Assembly (NCBI RefSeq): GCF_000430685.1
Contig: NZ_KE387197.1
Coordinates: forward strand, 701 to 61,642
Reading direction: 5' to 3'
Length of the DNA: 60,942 nucleotides
DNA from: Tuberibacillus calidus DSM 17572
GTDB lineage: Bacteria > Bacillota > Bacilli > Bacillales > Sporolactobacillaceae
Position 1 is the stretch's first letter, and every line of letters begins with the position of its first letter. The notes under the pieces are model-generated. The model was not told the DNA's origin and searched no databases. It saw only the letters and a program-made list of their open reading frames with translations. Position numbers and translations under genes: made by a program. Below, one piece after another: positions 18,772 through 30,291 of the stretch.

Positions 18772-18797
18772 AGCGGCTAAACGGCCGCTTTTTCTTT
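18772..18797 (+). terminator. Terminator or attenuator between rplK and rplA
   Basis: AGCGGC (18772-18777) pairs with GCCGCT (18784-18789), followed by TTTTTCTTT. An overlapping GCTGG/CCAGC stem (18760-18774) is mutually exclusive with it. A second hairpin GCAGAA/TTCTGC (18798-18815), followed by TTTGTTT, lies just beyond. A terminator between these two co-transcribed genes is unexpected and suggests attenuation. Confidence 0.6.
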
Positions 18798-18870
18798 GCA
18801 GAATCAATTTTCTGCTTTGTTTCATTAGGTGGGAGGGTAAACCGTTAAACCACGAAGGAGGATTAGTCGT

Positions 18871-19557
18871 ATGGCTAAGAAAGGAAAACGTTTATTGGAA
18901 GCGGCGAAAAAAATCGACCGTAGCCGAGCTTATGACATTGAAGAAGCCGTAAAATTAGTAAAAGAAGCGGCATCTGCCAAATTTGATGAATCAGTTGATG
19001 TGGCTGTTCGCCTTGGGGTTGACCCGCGTAAAAACGACCAACAGGTTCGTGGTGCGGTCGTTCTGCCGCACGGAACAGGTAAAACCCAACGTGTGCTTGT
19101 GCTCGCAAAAGGTGAAAAAGCCAAAGAAGCCGAAGCAGCAGGTGCTGATTATGTCGGCGACCAAGAATACATTGATAAAATCAGCCAAGGTTGGTTTGAT
19201 TTTGACGTGATCGTCGCAACGCCGGACATGATGCCACAAGTTGGTAAACTCGGTCGTGTGCTTGGTCCGAAAGGCTTAATGCCGAACCCGAAAACCGGTA
19301 CTGTAACCATGGATGTTGCTAAAGCCGTCAAAGAAATCAAAGCCGGTAAAGTCGAATACCGTGCCTATAATGATGGAAACGTCCATGCCCCAATCGGCAA
19401 AGTATCTTTCGATGATGAAAAATTAGTTGAAAACTTTAAGACGTTCATCGAAGCTATCATTAAAGCAAAACCTCCAGGTGCAAAAGGTACCTATATCAAA
19501 AACATTTCTATCTCTTCGACGATGGGTCCCGGAGTAAAAGTTGCTGTAAGTAAATAG
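18871..19557 (+). CDS. rplA: 50S ribosomal protein L1
   Basis: A 228-residue L1, the mobile stalk protein of the E site, which can act as a translational repressor of its own operon. Conserved blocks are [14 protein letters not shown] and [23 protein letters not shown] is upstream of ATG 18871. The 261-nt distance to rplK is much larger than I expect from B. subtilis. Confidence 0.97.
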   Translation: MAKKGKRLLEAAKKIDRSRAYDIEEAVKLVKEAASAKFDESVDVAVRLGVDPRKNDQQVRGAVVLPHGTGKTQRVLVLAKGEKAKEAEAAGADYVGDQEYIDKISQGWFDFDVIVATPDMMPQVGKLGRVLGPKGLMPNPKTGTVTMDVAKAVKEIKAGKVEYRAYNDGNVHAPIGKVSFDDEKLVENFKTFIEAIIKAKPPGAKGTYIKNISISSTMGPGVKVAVSK

Positions 19558-19570
19558 TTAAATCTGGAAC

Positions 19571-19599
19571 TTGACACCGTCTAAGAGTTAAAATATAAT
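19571..19599 (+). promoter_or_regulatory. Consensus SigA promoter of rplJ
   Basis: TTGACA (19571-19576), 17-nt spacer, TATAAT (19594-19599): a full match to the consensus, 14 nt after the rplA stop. Confidence 0.9.
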
Positions 19600-19617
19600 T
19601 CAACATGGTTATTATAT

Positions 19618-19800
19618 AAGGAACATGCCTGAGACAGCAGGTGTGCTTGATGCACTTAATATCCTGCCGAGGCGATCGGAACTTTGAATAAATCTTGAGA
19701 TTTATTTGGTTATCTGATCACAATCGCCCTCATGTCTCGGACATGAGGGCATTTTTGTTAGTCGCCTCGGGCATATCATTCCTAACCGGGAGGTGGAAAC
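19618..19800 (+). promoter_or_regulatory. L10 leader with intrinsic terminator
   Basis: The untranslated leader of rplJ-rplL. GCCGAGGCGA (about 19667-19676) can pair with TCGCCTCGGG (19762-19771), enclosing a 10-bp terminator stem GCCCTCATGT/ACATGAGGGC (19726-19750) followed by ATTTTTG. This matches the L10(L12)4-binding leader family of Firmicutes, in which excess L10 limits expression. Protein binding here is by homology. Confidence 0.85.
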
Positions 19801-20304
19801 ATGAGTGTCAGTGCGATTGAAAAGAAGCAACAAGTTGTAAACGAACTCGTTGAAAAACTCAAAGCCAGTGTTTCAACCATCGTTGTTGACTATCGCGGCT
19901 TGAATGTTGCTGAAGTGACGGAACTTCGCAAACAATTGCGTGAAGCTGGTGTTGAATTTAAGGTGTACAAAAACACCTTGTTGCGCCGTGCTACGGCCGA
20001 AACAGGCTACACCGATCTTGATGAAGTCTTGGTCGGACCAACGGCGATTGCTTTTAGCAATGAAGATGTCGTTGCTCCTGCCAAATTGTTGCACGACTTT
20101 GCCAAGGATCATGAGGCGCTTGAAATTAAGTCCGGCATTATTGAAGGTAAAGTCGCGAGCGTTGATGAAATTAAGGCCCTTGCCAATCTACCATCGCGCG
20201 AAGGTTTGCTTTCTATGCTGCTTAGCGTCCTTCAAGCACCAATTCGCAACTTTGCTTTGGCGGCCAAAGCAGTGGCTGAACAAAAAGAAGAGCAGGGCGC
20301 TTAA
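19801..20304 (+). CDS. rplJ: 50S ribosomal protein L10
   Basis: A 167-residue L10, base of the L7/L12 stalk. The N-terminal part binds 23S rRNA ([18 protein letters not shown]), and the C-terminal helix [15 protein letters not shown] carries the L7/L12 dimer sites. GGGAGGTGG is before ATG 19801. It is translated from the L10 leader and is followed by rplL after 56 nt. Confidence 0.97.
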   Translation: MSVSAIEKKQQVVNELVEKLKASVSTIVVDYRGLNVAEVTELRKQLREAGVEFKVYKNTLLRRATAETGYTDLDEVLVGPTAIAFSNEDVVAPAKLLHDFAKDHEALEIKSGIIEGKVASVDEIKALANLPSREGLLSMLLSVLQAPIRNFALAAKAVAEQKEEQGA

Positions 20305-20360
20305 TCATTTCACTTTAAAAGTTTTAGAGGATATCAATAAATTAAAGGAGGATCTCATCC

Positions 20361-20726
20361 ATGACAAAAGAAGAAATTATCAGTGCGATAAAAGAAATGT
20401 CTGTGCTTGAATTGAATGACTTGGTTAAAGCTATCGAAGAAGAATTTGGCGTTACTGCCGCTGCTCCGGTTGCTGTTGTCGGTGGTGCCGGCGCTGCTCC
20501 TGCAGCTGAAGAAAAAACGGAATTTGATGTTGTGCTTGCCGATGCCGGCGCAACCAAAATTAAAGTTATTAAAGTTGTTCGCGAGTTGACAGGTCTTGGC
20601 CTGAAAGAAGCAAAAGACCTCGTAGACAACGCGCCGAAACCGATTAAAGAAGGCGTAAGCAAAGAAGAAGCTGAAGAAATTAAAGCGAAACTCGAAGAAA
20701 TTGGCGCATCTGTTGAATTGAAATAG
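20361..20726 (+). CDS. rplL: 50S ribosomal protein L7/L12
   Basis: A 121-residue stalk protein. It has an N-terminal dimerisation domain, an alanine/valine/glycine-rich hinge at about 35-50, and a C-terminal factor-binding domain with the [13 protein letters not shown] loop. AAAGGAGGA is upstream. It is followed by a strong terminator, so the rplJ-rplL unit ends here. Confidence 0.97.
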   Translation: MTKEEIISAIKEMSVLELNDLVKAIEEEFGVTAAAPVAVVGGAGAAPAAEEKTEFDVVLADAGATKIKVIKVVRELTGLGLKEAKDLVDNAPKPIKEGVSKEEAEEIKAKLEEIGASVELK

Positions 20727-20745
20727 TCTTTACTGCTTAAGATTG

Positions 20746-20774
20746 AGCCCGCATGCAATACCGCGGGCTTTTTC
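20746..20774 (+). terminator. Intrinsic terminator after rplL
   Basis: AGCCCGC pairs with GCGGGCT (7 bp, loop ATGCAATACC), followed by T5. Confidence 0.85.
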
Positions 20775-20879
20775 TCATTCACACGCCTGTTAAGCGCCGT
20801 GCGGTATGGAATATCGGTGTTTTGTTTATGTTAGTAATTGGATTCCTCTAATTGTGTCACTTCATAAAGGAGGCTGCGA

Positions 20880-21479
20880 ATGGACGACCATTATTACAGC
20901 CCTCAACCCCAATCAGCCAGTCGACCGAAAGAAATTGAATTCCGGATAAAAGGGCATGTTTTAACCCTCAAGACCGACCGCGGGGTTTTTTCTAAAGAAA
21001 ATGTCGATTTCGGCACGCGATTACTCATCGAAACCTTTGAATTTCCCAATATTGAAGGGCCGTTGCTTGATATGGGCTGCGGTTATGGGGTGATCGGCCT
21101 TTCGATGAAGGCTCTATACCCTGACAAAAAAGTCACCATGGTCGATATCAATGAACGGGCGGTTGCGCTCGCATCCGAAAATGCGCGCCTCAATGGACTC
21201 GATGCTAACGTCTTCCAAAGCAATTTGTATGACCGTGTCACTGGGCATTATGCGGCGATTATCTCAAACCCTCCGATTCGCGCTGGAAAAAAAGTCGTCC
21301 ATAATATACTAGAAGGAGCAAAGGAGTTTCTTCTTCCGGGAGGCGAACTTTGGGTCGTCATCCAAAAAAAGCAAGGCGCTCCTTCGGCTTTAAAGAAGCT
21401 ACAAGAAACTTACGACGAAGTATCTGTTGTCCAAAAAAGTAAAGGCTATTATGTCATCTGCGCGAAGAAGGCCGGTTGA
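20880..21479 (+). CDS. ybxB: Class I methyltransferase YbxB (RsmC-like)
   Basis: A 199-residue SAM-dependent methyltransferase. The SAM motif LLDMGCGYGVIGL is near residue 61, the acidic residue is in VTMVDINERAV, and the catalytic NPP is in ISNPPIRAGK at about 128. NPP with this layout indicates N-methylation of a guanine in rRNA (RsmC/RlmG group); the exact target is inferred. AAAGGAGGC precedes ATG 20880. The place between rplL and rpoB is conserved. Confidence 0.9.
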   Translation: MDDHYYSPQPQSASRPKEIEFRIKGHVLTLKTDRGVFSKENVDFGTRLLIETFEFPNIEGPLLDMGCGYGVIGLSMKALYPDKKVTMVDINERAVALASENARLNGLDANVFQSNLYDRVTGHYAAIISNPPIRAGKKVVHNILEGAKEFLLPGGELWVVIQKKQGAPSALKKLQETYDEVSVVQKSKGYYVICAKKAG

Positions 21480-21520
21480 ATCTATTTTGTTATTACGACG
21501 ACAGCTGCTATGTATTTTCG

Positions 21521-21549
21521 TTGACGCTATATATGTCTTGTGATAACAT
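21521..21549 (+). promoter_or_regulatory. SigA promoter of rpoB
   Basis: TTGACG (21521-21526), 17-nt spacer, TAACAT (21544-21549), with an extended -10 TGA directly upstream. The leader to rpoB is about 130 nt. Confidence 0.7.
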
Positions 21550-21686
21550 AGTTAAATGCCATCATTCACTGTTTCGAAGGCATGTATAAATCAAACACTT
21601 TTTGGAAAAAATTTTCAAATACGTTTACAACGGGAAACTTCATGTTTGCCGCTTTTTCAATATGGAAGATTTGAGGGGTGAATGAG

Positions 21687-24600
21687 TTGACAGGTCATAT
21701 CGTGCAGTACGGGCGTCATCGTCAGCGCCGGAGTTATGCCCGCATCAAAGAAGTGTTGGAACTCCCCAATCTCATCGAAATTCAAACTTCTTCGTATCAA
21801 GAGTTTCTTGAAGAAGGTCTACGTGAAATGTTTGAAGACATTTCACCCGTCGAAGACTTTACTGGCAATCTTCTGCTGGAATTTATTGACTATAGTTTGG
21901 GAGAACCCAAGTATAGTGTCGAAGAATCCAAGTCGCGTGATGTGACCTATGCGGCACCGCTTCGGGTCAAAGTCCGTTTGATTAACAAAGAAACGGGTGA
22001 GGTTAAAGAACAGGAAGTCTTTATGGGCGATTTCCCGTTGATGACCGAGTCCGGTACTTTTATTATCAACGGCGCCGAACGTGTCATTGTCTCGCAACTT
22101 GTCCGCTCTCCAAGTGTGTATTTTAACCCGAAAATAGACAAAAACGGTAAAAAGGGTTTAACAGCAACCGTCATTCCTAATCGCGGGGCGTGGTTGGAAT
22201 TTGAGACGGATGCCAAAGATGTTGTTTATGTCCGTATTGATCGGACGCGAAAGCTTCCGATTACCGTTTTACTTAGAGCGCTTGGCTTTAGCACCGACCA
22301 AGAAATCATTGATTTGCTCGGTGAAGATGAATACTTAAAAAATACACTTGAGAAGGACAACACGGACGGAACGGAAAAGGCTTTAATAGAAATATATGAA
22401 CGACTCCGCCCAGGTGAACCACCGACCGTTGAAAACGCCAAAGGTTTATTGGAATCGCGCTTTTTTGATCCTAAACGCTATGATTTGGCGAATGTCGGTC
22501 GCTATAAAATCAATAAAAAGCTTCATATAAAAAATCGGCTTTTCAATCAAAGGCTGGCAGAAAAACTCGTTGACCCGGATACTGGAGAGGTTGTGGCAGA
22601 AGAAGGCACCTTCTTAGATCGCCGTACACTTGATCGTTTGTTGCCAATTATCGAAAAGAAATTAGGCTTTCAAACGTATCACCTGCAATCCGGCATCGCA
22701 GAAGGCCAAGAGATTTTACTACAATCCATTAGCATTTATGCCCCTGATGATGAAGATGGGGAACGCGTTCTAAAAGTTATCGGCAATGGTGTGGTCGATG
22801 CCAAGGTGAAACACATCACGCCAGCAGATATTATTGCTTCCATCAGCTACTTCTTTAATCTTCTGCATGGCGTCGGAAATACCGATGACATTGACCATTT
22901 AGGGAATCGACGGTTGCGTTCGGTCGGTGAGCTTTTACAAAATCAATTCCGCATCGGCTTGACGAGAATGGAACGGGTCATTCGCGAACGCATGTCCATT
23001 CAGGATCCCAATGCCATTACGCCGCAAGCACTCATCAATATTCGTCCGGTGATTGCGTCCATTAAGGAGTTTTTCGGTAGCTCTCAGCTATCTCAGTTCA
23101 TGGACCAAACCAATCCGCTCGCGGAATTAACGCATAAGCGACGTCTGTCGGCACTTGGCCCGGGCGGTTTGACGAGGGAACGCGCGGGCTATGAAGTGCG
23201 TGACGTGCACTATTCCCACTATGGACGGATGTGTCCGATCGAAACGCCTGAAGGCCCGAACATTGGCTTGATCAACTCGCTATCGACCTATGCTAAAGTA
23301 AATAAATATGGTTTTATCGAAACGCCTTATCGGCGCGTTGACCCGGAAACAGGTAAAGTGACCGACCACATCGACTATTTAACGGCTGATGAGGAAGATA
23401 ACTATGTTGTCGCTCAAGCTAACGCGAAGCTTGATGAGGAAGGCCGTTTTGCTGATGAGAGAATCATCGCCCGTTTCCGCGGCGAAAATATCGTTGTTCC
23501 AAGAGACCGGGTAGATTATATGGATGTTTCGCCGAAACAAATTGTCTCGGCGGCGACGGCTTGTATCCCGTTTTTGGAAAACGATGACTCCAACCGCGCG
23601 TTGATGGGTGCAAACATGCAGCGCCAGGCGGTGCCGCTTCTCAAACCAGAAGCGCCGCTCGTCGGGACGGGCATGGAATTTGTTTCCGCTCAAGACTCCG
23701 GCGCAGCTGTGCGGGCGAAACACGCTGGCCGAGTGGAATATGTTTCGTCCACAAAAATTAAAGTGCGAACGATTGAAAAAATCGACGGCAAAGAAGTTGA
23801 AGGTGACATCGTCACCTATAAGCTACAAAAATATGAACGTTCCAACCAAGGCATGTGTTATAATCAGCGCCCCATTGTAAAGAAAGGCGACTATGTAGAA
23901 AAGGGGGAAATTCTTGCTGATGGCCCTTCCATGGATAAGGGCGAATTGGCTTTAGGGCGCAATGTTCTCGTTGCCTTTATGACTTGGGAAGGGTATAACT
24001 ACGAAGATGCCATCATCATGAGTGAAAATCTCGTTAAAGATGATGTGTATACATCGATTCATATTGAAGAGTATGAGTCAGAATCCCGCGATACGAAATT
24101 GGGACCGGAAGAAATCACTCGAGACATTCCGAATGTCGGCGAAGATGCGTTGAAAAACCTTGATGAACGGGGCATTGTCCGCATTGGTGCCGAAGTTAGG
24201 GATGGTGACATTCTTGTCGGCAAGGTCACACCTAAAGGCGTGACAGAACTGACGGCTGAAGAACGATTACTGCATGCCATCTTTGGTGAAAAAGCCCGTG
24301 AAGTGCGTGATACGTCGTTGCGCGTCCCGCACGGAGGCGGCGGTATCGTACACGATGTAAAAATCTTCAACCGCGAAGACGGTGATGAATTGCCTCCGGG
24401 TGTAAATCAACTCGTTCGCGTATACATCGTACAAAAACGGAAAATCCACGTCGGAGACAAGATGGCCGGACGCCACGGGAATAAAGGGGTTATCTCCCGG
24501 ATCCTGCCGGTGGAAGACATGCCGTTCTTACCGGATGGTACACCGATTGATATCATGTTAAATCCGCTTGGCGTGCCTTCTCGGATGAACATCGGGCAAG

Positions 24601-25208
24601 TGCTCGAGCTCCATTTAGGGATGGCGGCGCGTAAATTGGGTATTTACGTCGCCACACCGGTATTTGATGGGGCTCGCGAAGATGATGTCTGGAATACGCT
24701 CGAAGAAGCCGGGCTGCCCAAAGACGGGAAAACCATTTTATATGATGGCCGAACCGGAGAACCTTTTGATAATCGCATTTCAGTCGGCGTCATGTACATG
24801 ATTAAGCTGGCCCACATGGTCGATGATAAGCTGCATGCTCGCTCCACAGGTCCGTACTCACTGGTTACACAACAGCCGCTTGGTGGTAAAGCCCAATTCG
24901 GCGGTCAAAGGTTCGGTGAGATGGAAGTATGGGCGCTCGAAGCCTATGGTGCGGCCTATACACTACAAGAAATCCTTACGGTCAAATCCGACGATGTCGT
25001 CGGACGCGTCAAAACGTACGAAGCGATTGTCAAAGGTGAAAGCGTCCCTGAGCCGGGCGTTCCTGAGTCCTTTAAAGTTTTAATTAAGGAATTGCAAAGT
25101 CTTGGCTTAGACGTTAAGGTGCTGTCAGGCGATGAAGAAGAAATTGATATTCGCGAGATCGATGAAGAAGATGAAACGTCTAGCGACACCCTTAACGTGA
25201 ACGCTTAA
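21687..25208 (+). CDS. rpoB: DNA-directed RNA polymerase subunit beta
   Basis: A 1173-residue beta subunit. The rifampicin-pocket cluster reads [17 protein letters not shown], then [13 protein letters not shown], all wild-type residues, so rifampicin sensitivity is expected. The C-terminal part has the conserved [16 protein letters not shown] chose TTG 21687 because GAGGGGTGA lies directly upstream and the protein then starts (M)[13 protein letters not shown] as in B. subtilis, which also uses TTG. It is followed after 43 nt by rpoC. Confidence 0.97.
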   Translation: MTGHIVQYGRHRQRRSYARIKEVLELPNLIEIQTSSYQEFLEEGLREMFEDISPVEDFTGNLLLEFIDYSLGEPKYSVEESKSRDVTYAAPLRVKVRLINKETGEVKEQEVFMGDFPLMTESGTFIINGAERVIVSQLVRSPSVYFNPKIDKNGKKGLTATVIPNRGAWLEFETDAKDVVYVRIDRTRKLPITVLLRALGFSTDQEIIDLLGEDEYLKNTLEKDNTDGTEKALIEIYERLRPGEPPTVENAKGLLESRFFDPKRYDLANVGRYKINKKLHIKNRLFNQRLAEKLVDPDTGEVVAEEGTFLDRRTLDRLLPIIEKKLGFQTYHLQSGIAEGQEILLQSISIYAPDDEDGERVLKVIGNGVVDAKVKHITPADIIASISYFFNLLHGVGNTDDIDHLGNRRLRSVGELLQNQFRIGLTRMERVIRERMSIQDPNAITPQALINIRPVIASIKEFFGSSQLSQFMDQTNPLAELTHKRRLSALGPGGLTRERAGYEVRDVHYSHYGRMCPIETPEGPNIGLINSLSTYAKVNKYGFIETPYRRVDPETGKVTDHIDYLTADEEDNYVVAQANAKLDEEGRFADERIIARFRGENIVVPRDRVDYMDVSPKQIVSAATACIPFLENDDSNRALMGANMQRQAVPLLKPEAPLVGTGMEFVSAQDSGAAVRAKHAGRVEYVSSTKIKVRTIEKIDGKEVEGDIVTYKLQKYERSNQGMCYNQRPIVKKGDYVEKGEILADGPSMDKGELALGRNVLVAFMTWEGYNYEDAIIMSENLVKDDVYTSIHIEEYESESRDTKLGPEEITRDIPNVGEDALKNLDERGIVRIGAEVRDGDILVGKVTPKGVTELTAEERLLHAIFGEKAREVRDTSLRVPHGGGGIVHDVKIFNREDGDELPPGVNQLVRVYIVQKRKIHVGDKMAGRHGNKGVISRILPVEDMPFLPDGTPIDIMLNPLGVPSRMNIGQVLELHLGMAARKLGIYVATPVFDGAREDDVWNTLEEAGLPKDGKTILYDGRTGEPFDNRISVGVMYMIKLAHMVDDKLHARSTGPYSLVTQQPLGGKAQFGGQRFGEMEVWALEAYGAAYTLQEILTVKSDDVVGRVKTYEAIVKGESVPEPGVPESFKVLIKELQSLGLDVKVLSGDEEEIDIREIDEEDETSSDTLNVNA

Positions 25209-25251
25209 AACGGGTCACGAGAACATTCTGGACTGTAGGGAGGTTGCTCCT

Positions 25252-28200
25252 TTGTTAGATGTCAATAAATTTGAGTACATGAAAATCGGTTTGGCTTCGC
25301 CAAATAAAATCCGTTCTTGGTCCCACGGTGAAGTGAAAAAGCCCGAAACGATCAATTATAGAACGCTTAAACCCGAAAAAGACGGTTTGTTCTGTGAACG
25401 CATTTTCGGTCCAACCAAAGACTGGGAATGCCACTGTGGTAAATATAAACGCGTCCGTTATAAAGGGGTCGTCTGCGACCGCTGCGGCGTTGAAGTCACG
25501 CGTGCGAAGGTACGCCGCGAGCGCATGGGTCATATTGAGCTCGCGGCTCCGGTATCGCATATTTGGTATTTTAAAGGTATACCGAGCCGGATGGGGTTAT
25601 TACTCGATATGTCGCCAAGGGCGCTTGAGGAAGTTATCTATTTTGCTTCCTATGTTGTCACGGACCCTGGCGACACCCCGCTTGAGAAAAAACAATTGTT
25701 ATCCGAGAAGGAATACCGTGCTTATAGAGAAAAGTACGGAAATAGCTTTAAAGCCGGCATGGGCGCCGAAGCCATTAAGAAGCTCCTTCAAGATGTTGAC
25801 CTAGATAAAGAAGTCGAGATTTTGAAAGAAGAATTAAAAACTGCTCAAGGGCAAAGGAAAACTCGTGCCATTAAACGCTTAGAGGTTTTGGAAGCCTTCA
25901 GGCATTCCGATAATGAACCGTCGTGGATGATCCTAGACGTCCTTCCTGTCATCCCGCCTAAATTAAGGCCGATGGTTCAGCTTGACGGTGGGCGTTTTGC
26001 GACGAGTGACCTCAACGATCTTTATCGCCGCGTGATTAACCGTAATAACCGTTTAAAACGCTTGCTCGATCTTGGTGCGCCAAGCATCATTGTTCAAAAT
26101 GAAAAACGGATGCTGCAAGAAGCGGTTGACGCATTAATCGACAACGGCCGCCGGGGTCGACCGGTTACTGGGCCGGGAAACCGTCCGTTGAAATCTTTGT
26201 CTCATATGTTAAAAGGCAAACAAGGTCGTTTCCGCCAAAACTTATTAGGAAAACGCGTTGACTATTCGGGTCGTTCGGTTATCGTCGTTGGGCCAAACTT
26301 ACAAATGTACCAATGCGGTCTGCCGAAAGAAATGGCCTTGGAATTATTTAAGCCTTTTGTTATGAAAGAGCTGGTAAACAAAGGGATTGCTCACAACATT
26401 AAGAGTGCAAAACGGAAAGTCGAAAAAGTGCATCCGGAAGTATGGGGCGTTCTGGAAGAAGTCATTAAAGAACATCCAGTGTTATTAAACCGGGCCCCAA
26501 CGTTGCACAGACTCGGCATTCAGGCCTTTGAACCGGTCTTGGTTGAAGGGCGAGCCATTAGGCTACACCCATTAGTATGTACTGCCTATAACGCAGACTT
26601 TGACGGTGACCAAATGGCGGTTCACGTCCCGCTTTCTGCCGAAGCCCAAGCCGAAGCAAGGATCTTAATGCTTGCCGCTCAAAACATCCTGAACCCAAGG
26701 GATGGTACACCGGTCGTTACGCCTTCTCAAGATATGGTTTTAGGAAACTACTATCTGACATTAGAAAGAGCAGGCGCGCTTGGTGAAGGCAAGGTCTTTA
26801 AAGACCCGGATGAGGCATTGATTGCTTATCAAAATGGCTATGTGCATTTGCATACGCGAATTGCTTTGCCTGCTAAAACGCTTAAAAACCCGACATTTAC
26901 GGAAGAACAAAACAAACAATATTTAATCACAACCGTTGGGAAGTTGATCTTTAACCGGATTTTGCCGGAATCCTTCCCTTACATCAACGAACCGACGCGT
27001 TATAATTTAGAAACAGCGACGCCGGAGAAGTATTTTGTTCCGATTGGGACGGATATTCCAAAAGAAATTGCCTCCCGTGAAATTGTTCCGCCGTTTAAGA
27101 AGGGCATTTTGGGTGATATCATCTCTGAGGTGTTTAAACGGTTTAAAATTACTGAAACCTCGCGGATGCTTGACCGTATGAAAGCCCTCGGGTTTTCTTA
27201 TTCAACAAAAGCGGGTATTACGATCAGCGTTGCCGATATCGTCGTCTTGCCTGAAAAGCAGGAAATTCTCGCGGAAGCTGAAGAGAAAGTCAATAAAGTC
27301 ATGAAGCAGTTCCGCAGAGGTTTAATCACTGAAGAGGAACGTTATGAACGGGTCATCTCCATTTGGAGTGCCGCAAAAGATACCATTCAAGAGCGTTTGA
27401 TGGATTCTCTTGAATCCACCAACCCGATTTTCATGATGAGCGATTCGGGTGCCCGTGGTAACGCATCAAACTTTACGCAATTGGCAGGGATGCGCGGCTT
27501 AATGGCCAACCCATCTGGACGGATTATTGAATTGCCCATCCGCTCGAGCTTCCGTGAAGGGCTCACCGTTTTGGAATACTTTATTTCGACTCACGGTGCC
27601 CGCAAAGGTTCGACGGATACAGCTCTCAAGACGGCTGACTCGGGTTATTTGACCCGCCGCCTCGTAGATGTCGCACAAGATGTCATCGTTCGTGAAGAAG
27701 ACTGCGGCACGGACCGCGGCTTAAAAATCACCGCTATTCGTGATGGAAACGAAGAAATTGAAAGTCTGTATGAACGGATGGTCGGACGTACTGCTCATGA
27801 AACAGTTGTCCACCCTGAATCCGGTGAGGTGCTCATTCATAAAGGTGACCTCATCACCGAAGATCAAGCCAAGGCTGTGGTTGATGCCGGCATTGAATCG
27901 GTAACGATCAGGTCCGTCTTTATGTGCGATACTCCGCACGGTGTCTGCAAAAAATGTTATGGACGAGATCTGGCGGTCGGTTCTGAGGTCGAAGTGGGTG
28001 AAGCCGTCGGCATTATCGCTGCGCAATCCATCGGTGAACCAGGGACACAGCTTACCATGCGTACCTTCCATACAGGTGGTGTTGCGGGTGATGACATCAC
28101 GCAAGGTCTCCCGAGGATTCAAGAGCTGTTTGAAGCAAGGAATCCGAAAGGCCAAGCGGTGATTTCAGAAATTCATGGTACGGTAACCGCGATTACCGAT

Positions 28201-28866
28201 CAAAAAGACAAACGAGAAATCACTGTACAAGGTGAAATCGAGACGCGGAAATATAACATCAATTTTGGCGCCAGAATTAAAGTGTCCGAAGGCGACATCG
28301 TTGAACCGGGTCAAGTGTTAACGGAAGGCTCGATTGACCCGAAAGAGTTGTTGCATGTCTCTGGCATTGAAGGCGTACAAAATTATATCTTGAAAGAAGT
28401 CCAAAAAGTTTATCGCATGCAAGGTGTTGAAATTGGCGATAAACATATCGAGGTCATGGTACGGCAAATGATGCGCAAGATTAAAATCGTTGATCCAGGT
28501 GACACTGACGTATTGCCAGGATCATTGGTTGACATTAGAACATTCCGGAATATCAATAGAGAAGTTATCGCCAAGGGCGGCATTCCAGCGACCGGACGTC
28601 CGAAACTCCTTGGGATTACGAAAGCCTCTCTTGAAACGGAATCGTTCCTGTCTGCTGCATCATTCCAAGAAACGACACGTGTGTTGACGGATGCCGCTAT
28701 TAAAGGAAAACGCGATGAACTTTTAGGCTTGAAAGAAAACGTGATCATCGGCAAACTCGTTCCAGCTGGTACCGGTATGACGCGTTACCGCCGGATCAAC
28801 ATCGTAAAACCGAATGAAGAAAAAGCCGAATCCGCATCCGAAGAATTAGTGAATACGGAAAGTTAA
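25252..28866 (+). CDS. rpoC: DNA-directed RNA polymerase subunit beta'
   Basis: A 1204-residue beta' subunit. The N-terminal zinc site is seen as [19 protein letters not shown], the catalytic Mg triad as NADFDGDQM, and the bridge/trigger-loop region includes [11 protein letters not shown]-like sequence. A second zinc site is formed by [11 protein letters not shown] with DCGTDRG. The TTG 25252 start has GGGAGGT upstream and gives [10 protein letters not shown], as in B. subtilis. Confidence 0.97.
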   Translation: MLDVNKFEYMKIGLASPNKIRSWSHGEVKKPETINYRTLKPEKDGLFCERIFGPTKDWECHCGKYKRVRYKGVVCDRCGVEVTRAKVRRERMGHIELAAPVSHIWYFKGIPSRMGLLLDMSPRALEEVIYFASYVVTDPGDTPLEKKQLLSEKEYRAYREKYGNSFKAGMGAEAIKKLLQDVDLDKEVEILKEELKTAQGQRKTRAIKRLEVLEAFRHSDNEPSWMILDVLPVIPPKLRPMVQLDGGRFATSDLNDLYRRVINRNNRLKRLLDLGAPSIIVQNEKRMLQEAVDALIDNGRRGRPVTGPGNRPLKSLSHMLKGKQGRFRQNLLGKRVDYSGRSVIVVGPNLQMYQCGLPKEMALELFKPFVMKELVNKGIAHNIKSAKRKVEKVHPEVWGVLEEVIKEHPVLLNRAPTLHRLGIQAFEPVLVEGRAIRLHPLVCTAYNADFDGDQMAVHVPLSAEAQAEARILMLAAQNILNPRDGTPVVTPSQDMVLGNYYLTLERAGALGEGKVFKDPDEALIAYQNGYVHLHTRIALPAKTLKNPTFTEEQNKQYLITTVGKLIFNRILPESFPYINEPTRYNLETATPEKYFVPIGTDIPKEIASREIVPPFKKGILGDIISEVFKRFKITETSRMLDRMKALGFSYSTKAGITISVADIVVLPEKQEILAEAEEKVNKVMKQFRRGLITEEERYERVISIWSAAKDTIQERLMDSLESTNPIFMMSDSGARGNASNFTQLAGMRGLMANPSGRIIELPIRSSFREGLTVLEYFISTHGARKGSTDTALKTADSGYLTRRLVDVAQDVIVREEDCGTDRGLKITAIRDGNEEIESLYERMVGRTAHETVVHPESGEVLIHKGDLITEDQAKAVVDAGIESVTIRSVFMCDTPHGVCKKCYGRDLAVGSEVEVGEAVGIIAAQSIGEPGTQLTMRTFHTGGVAGDDITQGLPRIQELFEARNPKGQAVISEIHGTVTAITDQKDKREITVQGEIETRKYNINFGARIKVSEGDIVEPGQVLTEGSIDPKELLHVSGIEGVQNYILKEVQKVYRMQGVEIGDKHIEVMVRQMMRKIKIVDPGDTDVLPGSLVDIRTFRNINREVIAKGGIPATGRPKLLGITKASLETESFLSAASFQETTRVLTDAAIKGKRDELLGLKENVIIGKLVPAGTGMTRYRRINIVKPNEEKAESASEELVNTES

Positions 28867-28917
28867 ACCCAGTACAGGCTTTGGAAAAATGCGGTTTGAC
28901 CTTAATGATGGAATGTC

Positions 28918-28947
28918 TTGACAAGGTGGAGCACTCAGTGATATGAT
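28918..28947 (+). promoter_or_regulatory. SigA promoter of rplGB with overlapping palindrome
   Basis: TTGACA (28918-28923), 18-nt spacer, TATGAT (28942-28947). A perfect 9-bp inverted repeat, GGAGCACTC (28928-28936) and GAGTGCTCC (28952-28960), spans the -10. Outer arms CAAGGT/ACCTTG extend it. It looks like an operator or an RNA hairpin at the 5' end of the transcript. Confidence 0.75.
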
Positions 28948-28991
28948 AACGGAGTGCTCCGGAAACCTTGTTGCTTTGGAGGATGTTTTGT

Positions 28992-29243
28992 ATGTCTTAT
29001 GATAAAGTGACAAAGGCAGGAAATGGTATTATTATAGGTACCAAACAGTCCATCAAGGCAATTAAAGAAGACCGCGTTCGTGAAGTTATTATTGCCTCTG
29101 ATGCGGATGAACGCGTCACTGGGAAAATCCTCGACATCGCTCGGGAAAAGGCTATTCCGATTACAACGGTGGATTCCATGAAGAAGCTCGGGAAAGCCTG
29201 CGGGATTGATGTCGGTGCGGCTGCGGTGGCCTTGATCAAATAA
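28992..29243 (+). CDS. rplGB: L7Ae-family K-turn protein RplGB (YbxF)
   Basis: An 83-residue L7Ae/L30e-family protein that binds kink-turn RNA. The conserved C-terminal stretch LGKACGIDVGAAAVAL is diagnostic of the bacterial YbxF group. ATG 28992 has GGAGG at 28979-28983, 8 nt upstream. It is placed between rpoC and rpsL as in B. subtilis. Confidence 0.95.
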   Translation: MSYDKVTKAGNGIIIGTKQSIKAIKEDRVREVIIASDADERVTGKILDIAREKAIPITTVDSMKKLGKACGIDVGAAAVALIK

Positions 29244-29335
29244 TTCGCCTGGGGAAACCCATGCGCATCTTTTTTGCTACAAAATGACCCACCTGGAACT
29301 GTGGGTTTAGAAATGATGGAAGGGAGGCTGTTCGA

Positions 29336-29752
29336 ATGCCAACAATTAACCAATTGGTTCGCAAAGGCCGTAAGTCGAAAACGCAAAAATCTGACTCTCC
29401 GGCGCTAAATAAAGGGTACAATAGTTTAAGAAAAACCTTGACTAACCAATCTTCACCACAAAAGCGCGGTGTGTGCACACGTGTCAGCACCATTACGCCG
29501 AAAAAGCCGAACTCGGCACTTCGTAAAATTGCCCGTGTTCGCTTGACGAACGGTATCGAAGTCACGGCTTATATTCCGGGGATCGGCCATAATTTGCAAG
29601 AGCACAGCGTTGTTTTGATCCGCGGCGGACGTGTTAAAGACTTGCCAGGTGTGCGCTATCACATCATTCGCGGTGCGTTGGATACTGCTGGTGTGGAAAA
29701 CCGCAAACAAGGCCGTTCCAAATACGGCGCGAAACGTCCAAAAGCGAAATAA
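29336..29752 (+). CDS. rpsL: 30S ribosomal protein S12
   Basis: A 138-residue S12 at the decoding centre. [11 protein letters not shown] carries the lysine whose change gives streptomycin resistance; it is wild type here. [14 protein letters not shown] is the second conserved loop. GGGAGG stands before ATG 29336. The 92-nt gap before it has a TGGG-GAAA-CCCA tetraloop hairpin of unknown meaning. Confidence 0.97.
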   Translation: MPTINQLVRKGRKSKTQKSDSPALNKGYNSLRKTLTNQSSPQKRGVCTRVSTITPKKPNSALRKIARVRLTNGIEVTAYIPGIGHNLQEHSVVLIRGGRVKDLPGVRYHIIRGALDTAGVENRKQGRSKYGAKRPKAK

Positions 29753-29794
29753 TGTTATTAGACATGCGATAGGAAATGGAAAGGAGGGGAACCG

Positions 29795-30265
29795 ATGCCA
29801 CGCAAAGGTCCTGTTGAAAAAAGAGATGTTTTACCAGATCCGATCTATAACTCTAAGCTTGTTACACGCCTCATTAACCGGATTATGAAAGACGGTAAAA
29901 AAGGCAAAGCTGAAGCTATTTTATATAAAGCGTTTGATATCATTCGTGAACGCACGAATCAAGATCCGATGGAAGTCTTCGATCAGGCGATGAAAAATGT
30001 TATGCCTGTCCTTGAGGTACGCGCCCGTCGTGTAGGTGGTGCAAACTATCAAGTGCCAGTCGAAGTTCGTCCGGATCGCCGCATTTCTTTGGGGTTGCGT
30101 TACATTGTGAACTATGCCCGTCTGCGCGGTGAAAAGACCATGGTCGAAAAGCTCGCAGGTGAAATCATTGATGCGGCTAACAACACGGGTCAAGCCGTGA
30201 AAAAACGCGAAGATATGCATAAGATGGCGGAAGCAAACAAAGCGTTTGCTCACTATCGTTGGTAA
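29795..30265 (+). CDS. rpsG: 30S ribosomal protein S7
   Basis: A 156-residue S7, the primary binder of the 16S 3' major domain. The basic N-terminus [12 protein letters not shown] and the family block [15 protein letters not shown] are clear. GGAGGGG is upstream of ATG 29795. It is co-transcribed with rpsL and fusA. Confidence 0.97.
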   Translation: MPRKGPVEKRDVLPDPIYNSKLVTRLINRIMKDGKKGKAEAILYKAFDIIRERTNQDPMEVFDQAMKNVMPVLEVRARRVGGANYQVPVEVRPDRRISLGLRYIVNYARLRGEKTMVEKLAGEIIDAANNTGQAVKKREDMHKMAEANKAFAHYRW

Positions 30266-30291
30266 TTTATATAGAGAAAGGAGAGAGACCC

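Noticed and set aside
18642-18848. A plus-strand 68-codon open frame between rplK and rplA
   Set aside because: It runs through the duplicated rplK tail and terminator hairpins in a different frame; composition is not protein-like.
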